Assembly: GCA_015065685.1 (NCBI GenBank)
Contig: SVPU01000007.1
Span: forward strand, 1-64,000
Direction of reading: 5' to 3'
Source: Oscillospiraceae bacterium
GTDB taxonomy: Bacteria > Bacillota > Clostridia > Oscillospirales > Acutalibacteraceae
DNA: 64,000 nucleotides
A program made the position numbers and the translations under genes. The notes below the pieces were generated by a model that had not been told where the DNA came from, did no database searches, and saw only the letters and a list, made by a program, of their open reading frames with translations. Below are positions 40,220-50,160 of the stretch, piece after piece; position 1 is the first letter of the stretch, and every line of letters begins with the position of its first letter.

Positions 40220-41254
40220 GTGGAGCTTACCCCAAGAAAACAAGCGGTTTTAAAAGCGATTGTTAAAGCGTATATTGAAACGGGCGAGCCTGTGGGCTCG
40301 AAGAACCTTACCTATTTATTAGAGAATGCGCCGTCCTCAGCAACACTCAGAAACGAAATGAGCGAGCTGTGCGAGTTAGGGCTTTTAAGCCAGCCACACA
40401 CCTCTGCCGGAAGAGTTCCCACAAATAAGGGCTATAGCTTTTATATCAACTCACTTATGGTGCCTTCTGCAGTTAATGAGCAGTCGGCAGAGTTTATTAA
40501 ATCTGTGGTGGCTGATATCAACACCGAGCCCGAGAGCATACCCGCTATTGCGGCAGAAACGCTCTCAAGACTCACGGGACTTCCGACTGTTGCCTGCGTG
40601 ATAACTGAAAAGATTCCGCGAATTAAAAGGATTGACCTTCTGCCGATTGGAAAATATTCGTTGATGCTTTTGGTTATAACCGATGATGGCCGAATAAGAA
40701 ATCGCGTTATACGAGCGGGACAAAATTTTAACAATGAAGCCCGAGAATGCTTCTTAAACATAATTGACCAAAAGGTTAAGGGAAAAATCGTTTCAGAGCT
40801 CAATAAAGCCTATATGCAAAGCGTTATTGCGGCGGCAGGGGCACACGCGCTTGACATTATGCCGATTTTAACCGCGGTTTTTGAAACCGTTTCAGAAATT
40901 GAAAGCGCAAAGGTTGTGCTAAAGGGCGAGAGTATTCTTTATAATATGTGTTCAAGTGAGCTTACAGCACGAAGAATTATTTCGCTTTTTAAAAGACCTG
41001 AGCATCTAACTAGTATCCTTGAAAAGATAGATGGTAACATAGGCGCGTTGTTCGGCAGCGATACAAACTATGAGGAACTGCAGAACACCGCAATAATTGC
41101 CGCAAGGTTTAGCGGTGGCGATAAATATAGCGGATTTATAGGTGTTATAGGGCCAAACAGAATTTCTTATGAACAGATAATGCCTTATACTCAATACACC
41201 GCGAAGATACTTACTGATATCATGACAAAGGCACAAAAAGAAATGGAGGAATAA
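40220..41254 (+). CDS. hrcA: Heat-inducible transcription repressor HrcA
   Basis: ELTPRKQAVLKAIVKAYIETGEPVGSKNL; CIRCE upstream. Confidence 0.96.
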   Translation: MELTPRKQAVLKAIVKAYIETGEPVGSKNLTYLLENAPSSATLRNEMSELCELGLLSQPHTSAGRVPTNKGYSFYINSLMVPSAVNEQSAEFIKSVVADINTEPESIPAIAAETLSRLTGLPTVACVITEKIPRIKRIDLLPIGKYSLMLLVITDDGRIRNRVIRAGQNFNNEARECFLNIIDQKVKGKIVSELNKAYMQSVIAAAGAHALDIMPILTAVFETVSEIESAKVVLKGESILYNMCSSELTARRIISLFKRPEHLTSILEKIDGNIGALFGSDTNYEELQNTAIIAARFSGGDKYSGFIGVIGPNRISYEQIMPYTQYTAKILTDIMTKAQKEMEE

Positions 41255-41256
41255 AG

Positions 41257-41790
41257 GTGGATAACGAAACAAAAACCGCAGTGGAACAAACTGAGGCGAA
41301 TCAAGAAACACCAAAGACCGAAAAGAAAGAGAAAAAATCAAAAAAAGATGCTGAAATTGAAAAATTAAAGGCAGAACTCGAAAGCAAAAATGACCTTCTT
41401 CTTCGTACCGCGGCTGAGTTTGATAACTTTAAAAAGCGCACCGAAAGAGAAAGGCTCGGCATTGCAGAATTTGCAAAAGCAAATGTTATAAAAGAGCTGT
41501 TGCCTATACTCGATAATATTGACCGTGCCGCCTTAATGGAAGATAAAACAAGCACAGATTATATTAAAGGTATAGAGCTTATCGTAAAACAGTTTGAGGC
41601 CTTGGGTGGCAAGCTCGGCATTGTGGAACTGGCTCAAGTGGGCGATAATTTCGATCCTAATTGCCATGAAGCTGTTATGCACATAGAAGACGAAAGTTTC
41701 GGTGAGAATGTTATTGCCGAGGTTTTGCAAAAAGGCTATAAAATAGGTGATACCGTCATAAGACCCGCAATGGTTAAAGTGGCGAATTAA
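41257..41790 (+). CDS. grpE: Nucleotide exchange factor GrpE
   Basis: AAEFDNFKKRTERE; C-terminal VLQKGYKIGDTVIRPAMVKVAN. Confidence 0.96.
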   Translation: MDNETKTAVEQTEANQETPKTEKKEKKSKKDAEIEKLKAELESKNDLLLRTAAEFDNFKKRTERERLGIAEFAKANVIKELLPILDNIDRAALMEDKTSTDYIKGIELIVKQFEALGGKLGIVELAQVGDNFDPNCHEAVMHIEDESFGENVIAEVLQKGYKIGDTVIRPAMVKVAN

Positions 41791-41829
41791 CAAATAAATT
41801 CATATATTAACATTTTGGAGGAAATAAAA

Positions 41830-43653
41830 ATGGGAAAAATTATTGGTATTGACTTAGGTACAACTAACTCTTGCGTTGCAGTTATGGAAGGCGGCGAGCC
41901 GGTTGTAATTGCAAATGCTGAGGGTGCAAGAACAACACCTTCTGTTGTTGCTTTTTCTAAAACAGGTGAAAGAATGGTTGGTCAGGTTGCAAAGCGTCAG
42001 GCTATTACTAACCCTGACAGAACAATCAGCTCTATCAAAAGAGAAATGGGTTCAAATTACACCGTTTCTATTGATGACAAGAAATACACACCTCAAGAGA
42101 TTTCTGCTATTATTTTGCAGAAATTAAAGGCAGATGCTGAGGCTTATCTCGGCACAACTGTAACCGAGGCTGTTATCACTGTTCCTGCATATTTTACCGA
42201 TGCTCAGCGTCAGGCAACTAAGGATGCAGGTAAAATCGCAGGTCTTGAGGTTAAGAGAATTATCAACGAGCCTACCGCTGCCGCTTTGGCTTACAGCATT
42301 GATAAGGAAGATGACCAAAAGGTTATGGTTTATGACCTTGGAGGTGGTACCTTCGACGTTTCAATCATCGAAATGGGCGACGGCGTTCAAGAGGTTTTGG
42401 CAACTGCAGGTAACAATCGCCTCGGCGGTGATGATTTCGATAAGAGAGTTATGGATTATATAGTTGCTACATTCAAGGCTGAGCAGGGTATTGACCTTTC
42501 AACCGATAAAATGGCTATGCAACGTGTAAAGGAAGCCGCTGAAAAGGCAAAGATTGACCTTTCGGGTATGACCACCGCAGATATTAACCTTCCCTTTATC
42601 ACTGCGGACTCAACAGGTCCTAAGCACTTCGAGACCACTCTCACACGCGCTAAGTTCAACGAGCTTACTGCAGACCTTGTTGATGCAACAATGGCTCCTG
42701 TTCGTCAGGCACTCAGCGATTCGGGTCTTAACAAGGGCGATATCAACAAGGTGCTTATGGTTGGCGGTTCTTCAAGAATTCCTGCTGTTCAAGAGGCAGT
42801 TAAGAACTTTATGGGCAAAGAGCCTTTCAAGGGTATCAACCCCGATGAATGTGTAGCACTTGGCGCATCTCTCCAAGCAGGTGTTTTGGGCGGAGATGTT
42901 AAGGGTCTTCTCCTTCTCGATGTTACACCGCTTTCTCTCGGTATCGAAACAATGGGCGGTATTTCAACAAAGGTTATTGACAGAAATACAACCATCCCCG
43001 CTAAGAAGAGCCAGATTTTCTCTACCGCGGCAGACGGTCAGACCTCGGTTGAGGTACACGTTCTTCAGGGCGAAAGAGAATTTGCTAAAGATAACAAGAC
43101 ACTCGGTGTATTCCACCTCGATGGCATTGCATCTGCTCCCCGCGGTGTTCCTCAGATTGAGGTTACCTTCGATATCGATGCCAACGGTATTGTTCATGTT
43201 TCTGCTAAGGACCTTGGCACAGGCAAGGAAAATGATATAACAATTACCTCTAACACAAATATGTCTAAAGAGGATATTGATAAGGCTGTTAAAGAGGCTG
43301 AGGAATATGCAGCAGAGGATAAGAAGCGCAGAGAGGCTGTGGATATCCGCAATAATGCAGACCAGATGATTTATCAGACCGAGAAAACAATTAACGACCT
43401 TGGAGACAAGATCACTGAAGAAGAAAAGGGCAAGATTGAAACCGCTAAAGAGGCTTTGAAAGAAGCGTTGAAGGGCGAGGATATCGAAGCTATTAAGGCT
43501 CGTCAGGAAGATTTGCAGAAAGAGATTTTTGCTATCAGCGAAAAGATTTATAAGGCTGCTAATCCTCAGGGTGATGCTGCTCAAGGCGCTGATGCTCAGG
43601 CAGACCCCAATGTTTACGAAGCAGATTACACTGATGTTGATGACAACAAATAA
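41830..43653 (+). CDS. dnaK: Molecular chaperone DnaK
   Basis: [21 protein letters not shown]; full-length Hsp70. Confidence 0.98.
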   Translation: MGKIIGIDLGTTNSCVAVMEGGEPVVIANAEGARTTPSVVAFSKTGERMVGQVAKRQAITNPDRTISSIKREMGSNYTVSIDDKKYTPQEISAIILQKLKADAEAYLGTTVTEAVITVPAYFTDAQRQATKDAGKIAGLEVKRIINEPTAAALAYSIDKEDDQKVMVYDLGGGTFDVSIIEMGDGVQEVLATAGNNRLGGDDFDKRVMDYIVATFKAEQGIDLSTDKMAMQRVKEAAEKAKIDLSGMTTADINLPFITADSTGPKHFETTLTRAKFNELTADLVDATMAPVRQALSDSGLNKGDINKVLMVGGSSRIPAVQEAVKNFMGKEPFKGINPDECVALGASLQAGVLGGDVKGLLLLDVTPLSLGIETMGGISTKVIDRNTTIPAKKSQIFSTAADGQTSVEVHVLQGEREFAKDNKTLGVFHLDGIASAPRGVPQIEVTFDIDANGIVHVSAKDLGTGKENDITITSNTNMSKEDIDKAVKEAEEYAAEDKKRREAVDIRNNADQMIYQTEKTINDLGDKITEEEKGKIETAKEALKEALKGEDIEAIKARQEDLQKEIFAISEKIYKAANPQGDAAQGADAQADPNVYEADYTDVDDNK

Positions 43654-43672
43654 TTATCCGCGATAATTATTT
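43648..43672. terminator. Stem-loop overlapping dnaK stop codon
   Basis: AAATAATTATC-cgc-GATAATTATTT. Confidence 0.6.
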
Positions 43673-43683
43673 GTTAGTGAAAA

Positions 43684-43773
43684 AGTAATAGTGAAAAGTG
43701 AAAAGGTAAGGTGTTTGCTTCGCAAACGATATATAAAGTGCCGAAGGCACACCGAACCTATTCACTATTACCT
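43684..43773. repeat. Structured intergenic element with terminal inverted repeats and two internal hairpins
   Basis: AAGTAATAGTGAA...TTCACTATTACCT (12/13), GTTTGC-ttc-GCAAAC, GTGCC-gaa-GGCAC. Confidence 0.7.
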
Positions 43774-43788
43774 ATTACATATTACTTT

Positions 43789-43816
43789 AACCGTTGTTTT
43801 GGGAACAACGGTTTTT
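43789..43816 (+). terminator. Terminator/attenuator-like hairpin upstream of dnaJ SD
   Basis: AACCGTTGTT-ttggg-AACAACGGTT followed by TTT. Confidence 0.75.
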
Positions 43817-43829
43817 AGGAGAATTGTTT

Positions 43830-44990
43830 GTGGCAAGCGATAAAAGAGACTATTATGAGGTATTAGGTGTTGATAAATCGGTTTCAGACGATGACCTCAA
43901 AAAAGCATACAGAAAAGCTGCAAAAAAATACCACCCCGATTTAAACCCGGGGGACACTACCGCCGAAAAGAACTTCAAAGAGGTTAATGAAGCCTATGAA
44001 GTTTTGTCCGACAGTGAAAAAAGAGCACGTTATGACCAATTTGGCCACGCCGGAGTTGACCCCAATTTCTCGGCAGGCGGCGGTTATGGCGGTGGCTTTG
44101 GCGGCGGTTTCACGGGTGATTTCGGTGATATTGGCGATATTTTCAGTTCATTCTTCGGCGGCGGTTTTGGTGGCGGCAGAAGAAGCAACCCCAATGCACC
44201 GCGCAGAGGTAATGACACTGCAGCTTCGGTTACAATTTCATTTGAAGAAGCGGCAAAGGGTTGCAAGAAAACCGTTAAGGTAACTAAAATCGACAGTTGT
44301 AAGGATTGCGGCGGCTCGGGTGCGCAAAAGGGCACGTCTGCTAAAACCTGCCCTGTTTGTCACGGAACAGGTCAAGTTAGCACTGCTCAGAGAACACCCT
44401 TTGGCGTTATGCAAACTCAAACTGTTTGTGATCATTGCCATGGTAGCGGAAAAATTATTGATAACCCTTGCAAAACCTGTAACGGCAAGGGCAGAATCCG
44501 CCATACTGTTGAACAGACTGTGGAGATACCTGCCGGTATTGATGACGGTCAGGTTATAAGCCTTCGCGGCGGTGGTGACGCGGGTGTTAACGGCGGACCC
44601 TCGGGCGACCTTAGAATTAATGTTAACGTGCGTCCGCACCCAATTTTCGAGCGCGATGGTTATGATGTTTACTGTGAAATACCCATAACCTTTGTTCAGG
44701 CGGCTTTAGGCGCAGAGATTACTGTTCCCACGCTTGACGGAAAGGTTAAATTCCAGATTCACGAAGGAACACAACCTGGGGACGAGTTTAAACTTAAAGG
44801 CAAGGGAATTCAGCGCCTCAATTATTCGGGCAAGGGCGACCAATATGTTAAAATTGTGGTGGAAATTCCAAAAGATCTTTCAAAATCACAAAAAGAAACT
44901 CTCAAAGAGTTTGAAACCAATTCGAGCGAAAAGAATTATAAAAAGCGCAAAGGCTTTTTAGATAAGGTTAAAGATTTCTTTGATGATTAA
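43830..44990 (+). CDS. dnaJ: Molecular chaperone DnaJ
   Basis: J domain [16 protein letters not shown] region, four CxxCxGxG zinc motifs; GTG start with SD AGGAGAA. Confidence 0.97.
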   Translation: MASDKRDYYEVLGVDKSVSDDDLKKAYRKAAKKYHPDLNPGDTTAEKNFKEVNEAYEVLSDSEKRARYDQFGHAGVDPNFSAGGGYGGGFGGGFTGDFGDIGDIFSSFFGGGFGGGRRSNPNAPRRGNDTAASVTISFEEAAKGCKKTVKVTKIDSCKDCGGSGAQKGTSAKTCPVCHGTGQVSTAQRTPFGVMQTQTVCDHCHGSGKIIDNPCKTCNGKGRIRHTVEQTVEIPAGIDDGQVISLRGGGDAGVNGGPSGDLRINVNVRPHPIFERDGYDVYCEIPITFVQAALGAEITVPTLDGKVKFQIHEGTQPGDEFKLKGKGIQRLNYSGKGDQYVKIVVEIPKDLSKSQKETLKEFETNSSEKNYKKRKGFLDKVKDFFDD

Positions 44991-45024
44991 AAAAACGCTT
45001 CCGTTTAAACGGAAGCGTTTTTTT
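44989..45024. terminator. Palindromic bidirectional terminator
   Basis: AAAAAACGCTTCCGTTTAAACGGAAGCGTTTTTT. Confidence 0.92.
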
Positions 45025-45943
45025 GTTGTGTTGAATAGGGCTCAATTTTCGAGGCTTCTGCCATCGCTTTTTTTCTGTTTATTAGAACAAATGCAATTAT
45101 AAAGGCGGCGCCTAGTATTACTGAAATGAGCACGCCGTACGCCAAATTGTCTGCACAGCGGGTGATAGTGGCATCGAGCAAATTTGCGAAGATATCCAAA
45201 GAATTAAGCCCTAAAAACTCTATAAAATTAATCTGACCTAAGATTATGAATAGTGTGATAAGCAGAGCGGATACCAAATAAACTATTCCGAGAAATAAAA
45301 GACCCTTACCTTTTTTATGCCCGATAATAAATATTCCTGCACCCATTATAACCGCTAAAGAGGCTAATAAAATTGCGGTTTGAGTTGAGAGAACTTTTTT
45401 AACCTCGTTTGGAACACGAATTGTTTTTACAACAGTTCTTACTTCTTCAATATCAGGAAGAATGCTCATAATTTTATCAGAATTTTCGATTAGCGCAGCA
45501 CTTACCTGTTCTTTAATTATATGCTCGGGGATTTGGGTGTTATAAGCATCTTTAGAAATTGCATTGATTTCGGCAATATGCTTTTCAACAAGTTGACTTA
45601 CTGCATCGTTTGTGAGCTGAGCTTTATTTTCAGAATCAAAAATAATACCTATCGTGTCATCTGCATATAGGGTTATAATTTCTCTTGCAATATCACTTTT
45701 AATTATTGCGTTTGCGGTTTGCGCATCAATTCCGTATTCGCTGATAATGTTTTTAACATATTGATTGTTTTCCAGAATCTTAGTGTAATCCACCTTCTGA
45801 ATAATTTCAACTATTGTATCAGGGTTTTTTAGTGTTGAAACTGAAAAATGAACCGAGAGCAGTAAAAGTAAGCAAACGAGGAACAAGCTTAAAACTGCAC
45901 AGATGGCTGTTGATACAATATTTTTTGTTTTTTCACTAGTCAT
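45005..45943 (-). CDS. Integral membrane protein of unknown function
   Basis: N-terminal TM, extracellular region, three C-terminal TMs. Confidence 0.65.
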   Translation of the reverse strand: MTSEKTKNIVSTAICAVLSLFLVCLLLLLSVHFSVSTLKNPDTIVEIIQKVDYTKILENNQYVKNIISEYGIDAQTANAIIKSDIAREIITLYADDTIGIIFDSENKAQLTNDAVSQLVEKHIAEINAISKDAYNTQIPEHIIKEQVSAALIENSDKIMSILPDIEEVRTVVKTIRVPNEVKKVLSTQTAILLASLAVIMGAGIFIIGHKKGKGLLFLGIVYLVSALLITLFIILGQINFIEFLGLNSLDIFANLLDATITRCADNLAYGVLISVILGAAFIIAFVLINRKKAMAEASKIEPYSTQQKNASV

Positions 45944-46018
45944 TAAATCACCGTAGAACTTAGTTATATATATATCTATTCTATCACAAAAAATGCAAAA
46001 AGGGGATTTTCTAAAAAA

Positions 46019-46234
46019 TTATTTTAAAAAAGTTGGATTATCGGTTCGCTCGAGCAGATAATCTAAGGAAACATTAAAATAATCCGCCAGCTTAATGAGT
46101 GTGGCATAATCTGCCTGTCTTTCACCGTTTTCATAACGGCTTATACTGTTTTGATTCATATCAAGATCCATTGCTAATTTGAGTTGAGAAATGCCAAGCT
46201 TTTTACGCAACATTTTCAATCGCACACAAAACAC
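46019..46234 (-). CDS. XRE-family HTH transcriptional regulator
   Basis: RLKMLRKKLGISQLKLAMDLDMNQNSISRYENGERQADYATLIKLADYFNVSLDYLLERTD; start could be GTG 46225. Confidence 0.88.
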   Translation of the reverse strand: MFCVRLKMLRKKLGISQLKLAMDLDMNQNSISRYENGERQADYATLIKLADYFNVSLDYLLERTDNPTFLK

Positions 46235-46237
46235 CTC

Positions 46238-46288
46238 TTGACATTATTATCCCACATTGGTATAATAAAAATATCCCAAAATGGTATA
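46238..46288 (+). promoter_or_regulatory. Perfect consensus promoter with two dyad operators
   Basis: TTGACA-17-TATAAT (46238-46266); TATCCCAcatTGGTATA (46248-46264) and TATCCCAaaaTGGTATA (46272-46288). Confidence 0.82.
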
Positions 46289-46392
46289 TGTTTAGAAAGA
46301 AGTATGTGTAAATATATGTTTTACAATTTTTGGGTCTCTCAAAATAAGTTGTGGGAAAGGTCCGAATGGAAGCATTCGGGCCTTTCCTTTTT
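46273..46392 (+). ncRNA. Candidate short RNA of about 120 nt, putatively under XRE control
   Basis: Predicted TSS after perfect promoter; strong terminator GGAAAGGTCCGAAT-ggaagc-ATTCGGGCCTTTCC-TTTTT. Confidence 0.5.
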
Positions 46393-46495
46393 AAAATTTT
46401 GGCATTTTAGGGTGCGGCAAACAATAATGCTAACCGCACTGATAAAAAATAAAAGAAAATCGATATCACTGCTAAGGAAAACAGAAAATAAATGG

Positions 46496-46524
46496 TTGAC
46501 TTTGGGCGGGTTTGGTTGTATGAT
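46496..46524 (+). promoter_or_regulatory. Promoter of the T-box/thrS unit
   Basis: TTGACT-17-TATGAT. Confidence 0.7.
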
Positions 46525-46544
46525 GTATATGTTAAAGCGTTGAG

Positions 46545-46776
46545 AAGGACATTAGCTTTTTAAAATTTTCTTAAGAGAATACGGGTCAAGGCTGGAAGCC
46601 CGTTAGAAAAATAAAAAGTGAGACCGCCTTTGAGTGCTGTGGGTAACAACACAGCCGTATTATCTGCGTTAAGGGTATAAAAAAGAGCCGCTTTTGCGGA
46701 ATGCGGGTGGAACCGCGGAGTATTGTATGATTGCTTCGTCCCGAAGGATTATATCCTTCAGGGCGGAGTTTTTTAT
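46545..46776 (+). ncRNA. T-box riboswitch (predicted tRNA-Thr responsive) upstream of thrS
   Basis: T-box sequence GCGGGTGGAACCGCGG at about 46703-46718; terminator CCCGAAGGAT-tat-ATCCTTCAGGGCGGAGTTTTTT; thrS downstream. Confidence 0.93.
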
Positions 46777-46791
46777 TTTGGAGGTAAAAAT

Positions 46792-48738
46792 ATGATTAAG
46801 GTTACTTTAAAGGGCGATGTTATTAAGGAATTCCCGAAGGGAATAACAGCCTTTGAGGTTGCAAAGGAAATTAGTATGGGTCTTGCAAAGGCTGCTTGTG
46901 CAGTTAGAATAAACGGTGCCAATGCCGACCTCAGAACAGTTCTTAACGAGGATTGCAATCTTGAAATTTTAACATTTGACGATGAATACGGCAGATGGGC
47001 ATTCCGCCACACCGCATCTCATATATTAGCACAGGCGGTAAAGCGTTTATTCCCCGGCACAAAGCTTGCAATCGGTCCTGCTGTTGACGACGGCTTTTAT
47101 TACGATTTTGATGTGGAAACAAGCTTCACTCCCGATGATTTAGCAAAAATCGAAGCGGAAATGAAGAAAATCGTTAAAGAGGATATAAAACTCGAAAGAT
47201 TTTCAATGCCAAAAACAGAGGCTGTGAAATATTTCGAAGAGAAAAATGAGCCTTATAAGGTGGAGCTCGCAGAGGGTATTGAAGACGGCGAAGAAATCTC
47301 ATTCTATTCACAAGGCGATTTCACCGACCTTTGTGCAGGTGCGCATCTTATGAGCACAGGTGCTGTTAAGGCGTTTAAGCTCACCTCTGCAACAGGTGCT
47401 TATTGGCGCGGAGATTCCTCAAATAAAATGCTTTGCCGTGTTTACGGAACTGCATTCCCCAAGGCTAGCGAGCTTGAAGCACACCTTAATATGCTTGAAG
47501 AGGCTAAGAAACGCGACCATAATAAGCTCGGCCGAGAGTTAGAGCTTTTCACAACGGTTGATTATATTGGTCAGGGTCTTCCCATAATGCTTCCAAAGGG
47601 CACAAAAATTCTTCAGATTCTTCAGCGCTTTGTTGAGGATGAGGAGGAAAGAAGAGGCTGGCTTAGAACAAAAACACCTCTTATGGCAAAGAGAGAGCTT
47701 TATAAAATTTCGGGACACTGGGACCATTATTTAGACGGTATGTTTGTTATGGGCGACCCCGATGATGAAACAAAAGAATGCTTTGCACTTCGCCCGATGA
47801 CCTGCCCGTTCCAATATCAAGCGTATCTTAACCGCGCACGCTCTTACAGAGATTTGCCCTTGCGTTACGGTGAGACATCAACTCTTTTCCGCAACGAAGA
47901 ATCGGGCGAGATGCACGGCCTTATCCGTGTTCGCCAGTTCACCATTTCTGAGGGACACTTAATCTGCACACCCGAGCAATTAGAGGAAGAATTCAAGGGA
48001 AGCTTGGAGCTTGCAATATTTATGCTCAAAACCTTAGGTCTTTATGAGGATGTTTCCTATCGCTTCTCTCAGTGGGACCCCGAGGATAGAGAAAAATATA
48101 TCGGCACACCTGAGCAGTGGGCTGAAACTCAGGAAATGATGGGCAAAATTCTCGACCACCTTGAGATTCCTTATAAGGTTGGAATCGGCGAGGCTGCCTT
48201 CTACGGACCAAAGCTCGATATTCAGATTAAGAATGTTTACGGCAAGGAAGATACCCTTATCACCATTCAGATTGACCAGATGCTTGCTGAAAAATTCGGT
48301 ATGGAATATGTTGACCGTGATGGAGTTAAGAAGAACCCTTGCATTATTCACCGCACCTCAATTGGTTGCTATGAGAGAACCCTTGCGCTTCTTATTGAAA
48401 AATATGCAGGCGCTTTCCCGATGTGGTTAGCACCCACTCAGGTTAAGATTCTTCCCATTGCTGACAGACATCTTGACTATGCATACGATTTAAAGAAAAA
48501 GATGGAAGCAAAGGGCATGCGAATTGAGCTTGACGACAGAAACGAGAAGATTGGTTATAAAATCAGAGAAGCAAGACTTCAGAAGGTGCCGTATATGCTT
48601 ATTATCGGCGATAACGAGGTAGAAACCGGCGCTGTTTCTGTTCGCCGCAGAGGTGAAGATGGCGATATGGGCTCGATGAGCGCAGATGCATTTATTGAAC
48701 TTGCATGCGAAGAGATAGATAAAAAGGTTATAAAATAA
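46792..48738 (+). CDS. thrS: Threonyl-tRNA synthetase
   Basis: TGS domain, RHTASHILAQAVKRLFPGTKLAIGPAVDDGFYYDF; SD GGAGGTAAAA before ATG at 46792. Confidence 0.97.
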   Translation: MIKVTLKGDVIKEFPKGITAFEVAKEISMGLAKAACAVRINGANADLRTVLNEDCNLEILTFDDEYGRWAFRHTASHILAQAVKRLFPGTKLAIGPAVDDGFYYDFDVETSFTPDDLAKIEAEMKKIVKEDIKLERFSMPKTEAVKYFEEKNEPYKVELAEGIEDGEEISFYSQGDFTDLCAGAHLMSTGAVKAFKLTSATGAYWRGDSSNKMLCRVYGTAFPKASELEAHLNMLEEAKKRDHNKLGRELELFTTVDYIGQGLPIMLPKGTKILQILQRFVEDEEERRGWLRTKTPLMAKRELYKISGHWDHYLDGMFVMGDPDDETKECFALRPMTCPFQYQAYLNRARSYRDLPLRYGETSTLFRNEESGEMHGLIRVRQFTISEGHLICTPEQLEEEFKGSLELAIFMLKTLGLYEDVSYRFSQWDPEDREKYIGTPEQWAETQEMMGKILDHLEIPYKVGIGEAAFYGPKLDIQIKNVYGKEDTLITIQIDQMLAEKFGMEYVDRDGVKKNPCIIHRTSIGCYERTLALLIEKYAGAFPMWLAPTQVKILPIADRHLDYAYDLKKKMEAKGMRIELDDRNEKIGYKIREARLQKVPYMLIIGDNEVETGAVSVRRRGEDGDMGSMSADAFIELACEEIDKKVIK

Positions 48739-48750
48739 ATAACAATTTAT

Positions 48751-48779
48751 AAAACGGGCAGCTATCAGCTGCCCGTTTT
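48751..48779 (+). terminator. thrS terminator
   Basis: AAAACGGGCAGCT-atc-AGCTGCCCGTTTT. Confidence 0.88.
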
Positions 48780-48795
48780 GATATTCATTGCAAAA

Positions 48796-48825
48796 AAAAC
48801 AATCCCACCGAAATGGGATTGTTTT
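48796..48825 (-). terminator. Terminator for the DUF975 gene
   Basis: AAAACAATCCCA-ccgaaa-TGGGATTGTTTT. Confidence 0.85.
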
Positions 48826-48844
48826 AATTTTAAAGATATTGTTT

Positions 48845-49519
48845 TTATTCTGCAGCTTCTTCCGCTTTTGCTTCTTCAGCGGGCTCTTCTTTTGATTCTT
48901 CAGCGATTTCAGCAACTTCTTCGGTAGCTGTTTCTTGCGGCTTTAATGCAAGGTAAGCATTTGCGTATGTAGCGTTCATATAAGGACCAACCCAAATATA
49001 AGCAATACCGAAAGTTATTACACCGAGTAATTCCCAACCAATGAAAGAAAGACCTAATACAAACAAGTCCATTTTAAAGCCTTCGGTCATCTTCTTAGAT
49101 TCATCAATACACTCAAGCGCTTTCTTGCCCTTGTTTTCAGCAAGCACATAGAGAGACATTGAATATGAATACATCTTGATAATACCGGGGATTACAAAAA
49201 GTAAAGACCAGAGGAATGTGAAAAGACCAACAAGGAAAGTAACCTTAAATGCAGCCCAAAAATCGTGGAAGCCTTCAAAGCTGTCTCCTGCTTTGGGAGT
49301 GCCGCCCTTTGCAACATTGAGGTAAACCATTACCATACTGAGTGAGAATGCAGGTGCAACCACGATTGTTGCTATGAGTGAGCCAACAACGGGGATTTTA
49401 CCAAGCAAATAACTTGCTAATCCCGTAATTCCAAAAATAATAAGGGAAATAACAAAAAGAATTCCGATTTTGCCCTTAATTTGTTCTTTTGCTTTTGCTT
49501 TTAGTTCGATTCTGTTCAT
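48845..49519 (-). CDS. DUF975 family membrane protein
   Basis: MNRIELKAKAKEQIKGKIGILFVISLII; multi-TM. Confidence 0.82.
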   Translation of the reverse strand: MNRIELKAKAKEQIKGKIGILFVISLIIFGITGLASYLLGKIPVVGSLIATIVVAPAFSLSMVMVYLNVAKGGTPKAGDSFEGFHDFWAAFKVTFLVGLFTFLWSLLFVIPGIIKMYSYSMSLYVLAENKGKKALECIDESKKMTEGFKMDLFVLGLSFIGWELLGVITFGIAYIWVGPYMNATYANAYLALKPQETATEEVAEIAEESKEEPAEEAKAEEAAE

Positions 49520-49622
49520 AAATAAACCCCTTTTAAATTTTTTCAAGGCTTATGCCTTAAATATAAATTAACATAAAAGTTAATTTTTGTAAAGAAACAA
49601 AATTGTAATAAAATGTCAAATT

Positions 49623-50150
49623 TTAGCGCTTGGGCTTGTGTTTGATTTCGAAAATGCGATACTTTTTAACAACAAAATAAAAGGGAATTCCGAAAATAAA
49701 GCAAACAATAAATTCACTAATTCCTATTTGAATTGAGGATAAGATAATCCCCCAAACACCGCTGCCTTCGGGAAGGAAGAAAAATGCAATCTCAAGGCCG
49801 ATAATTAGCGCGTTGATTACAACAGGTGAGAGCAATGATAAAACGGGAATGTTTTTAACCTTTATATCCTTCATATAATATGTAAGAACAGCAGCGATAA
49901 ATGTTGCCATTGTGCCGAATATCATATCGACAACATTAAAGGAGGCGATGTTTGCCAAAAAGCAGCCAACCGTGAGCCCCGGTATAGCGGCAGGTGAGAA
50001 CACGGGGAGAACGGTGAGCACTTCGGATAATCTCAACTGAATGGGACCGTAAGAAATGCCGAAAATGTTGCAAAGATATGTAAGCCCCGCATAAGCTGCG
50101 GCAATTAAAGCGCCGCTTATAATAAACTCGGTTTTTTTGAATTTTTTCAT
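49623..50150 (-). CDS. queT: QueT family transporter (queuosine-precursor ECF S component)
   Basis: ISYGPIQLRLSEVLTVLPVFSPAAIPGLTVGCFLAN. Confidence 0.9.
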   Translation of the reverse strand: MKKFKKTEFIISGALIAAAYAGLTYLCNIFGISYGPIQLRLSEVLTVLPVFSPAAIPGLTVGCFLANIASFNVVDMIFGTMATFIAAVLTYYMKDIKVKNIPVLSLLSPVVINALIIGLEIAFFFLPEGSGVWGIILSSIQIGISEFIVCFIFGIPFYFVVKKYRIFEIKHKPKR

Positions 50151-50160
50151 TAATTTAACC

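Noticed and set aside
42964-43584. 206-aa minus-strand ORF
   Set aside because: Antisense to dnaK; the known dnaK shadow-ORF phenomenon.
46184-46543. 119-aa ORF overlapping the XRE start and the candidate sRNA
   Set aside because: It overlaps the HTH gene and operators, lacks a well-placed SD, has atypical composition, and contains a strong terminator hairpin. Non-coding is more plausible, though a short peptide cannot be excluded.
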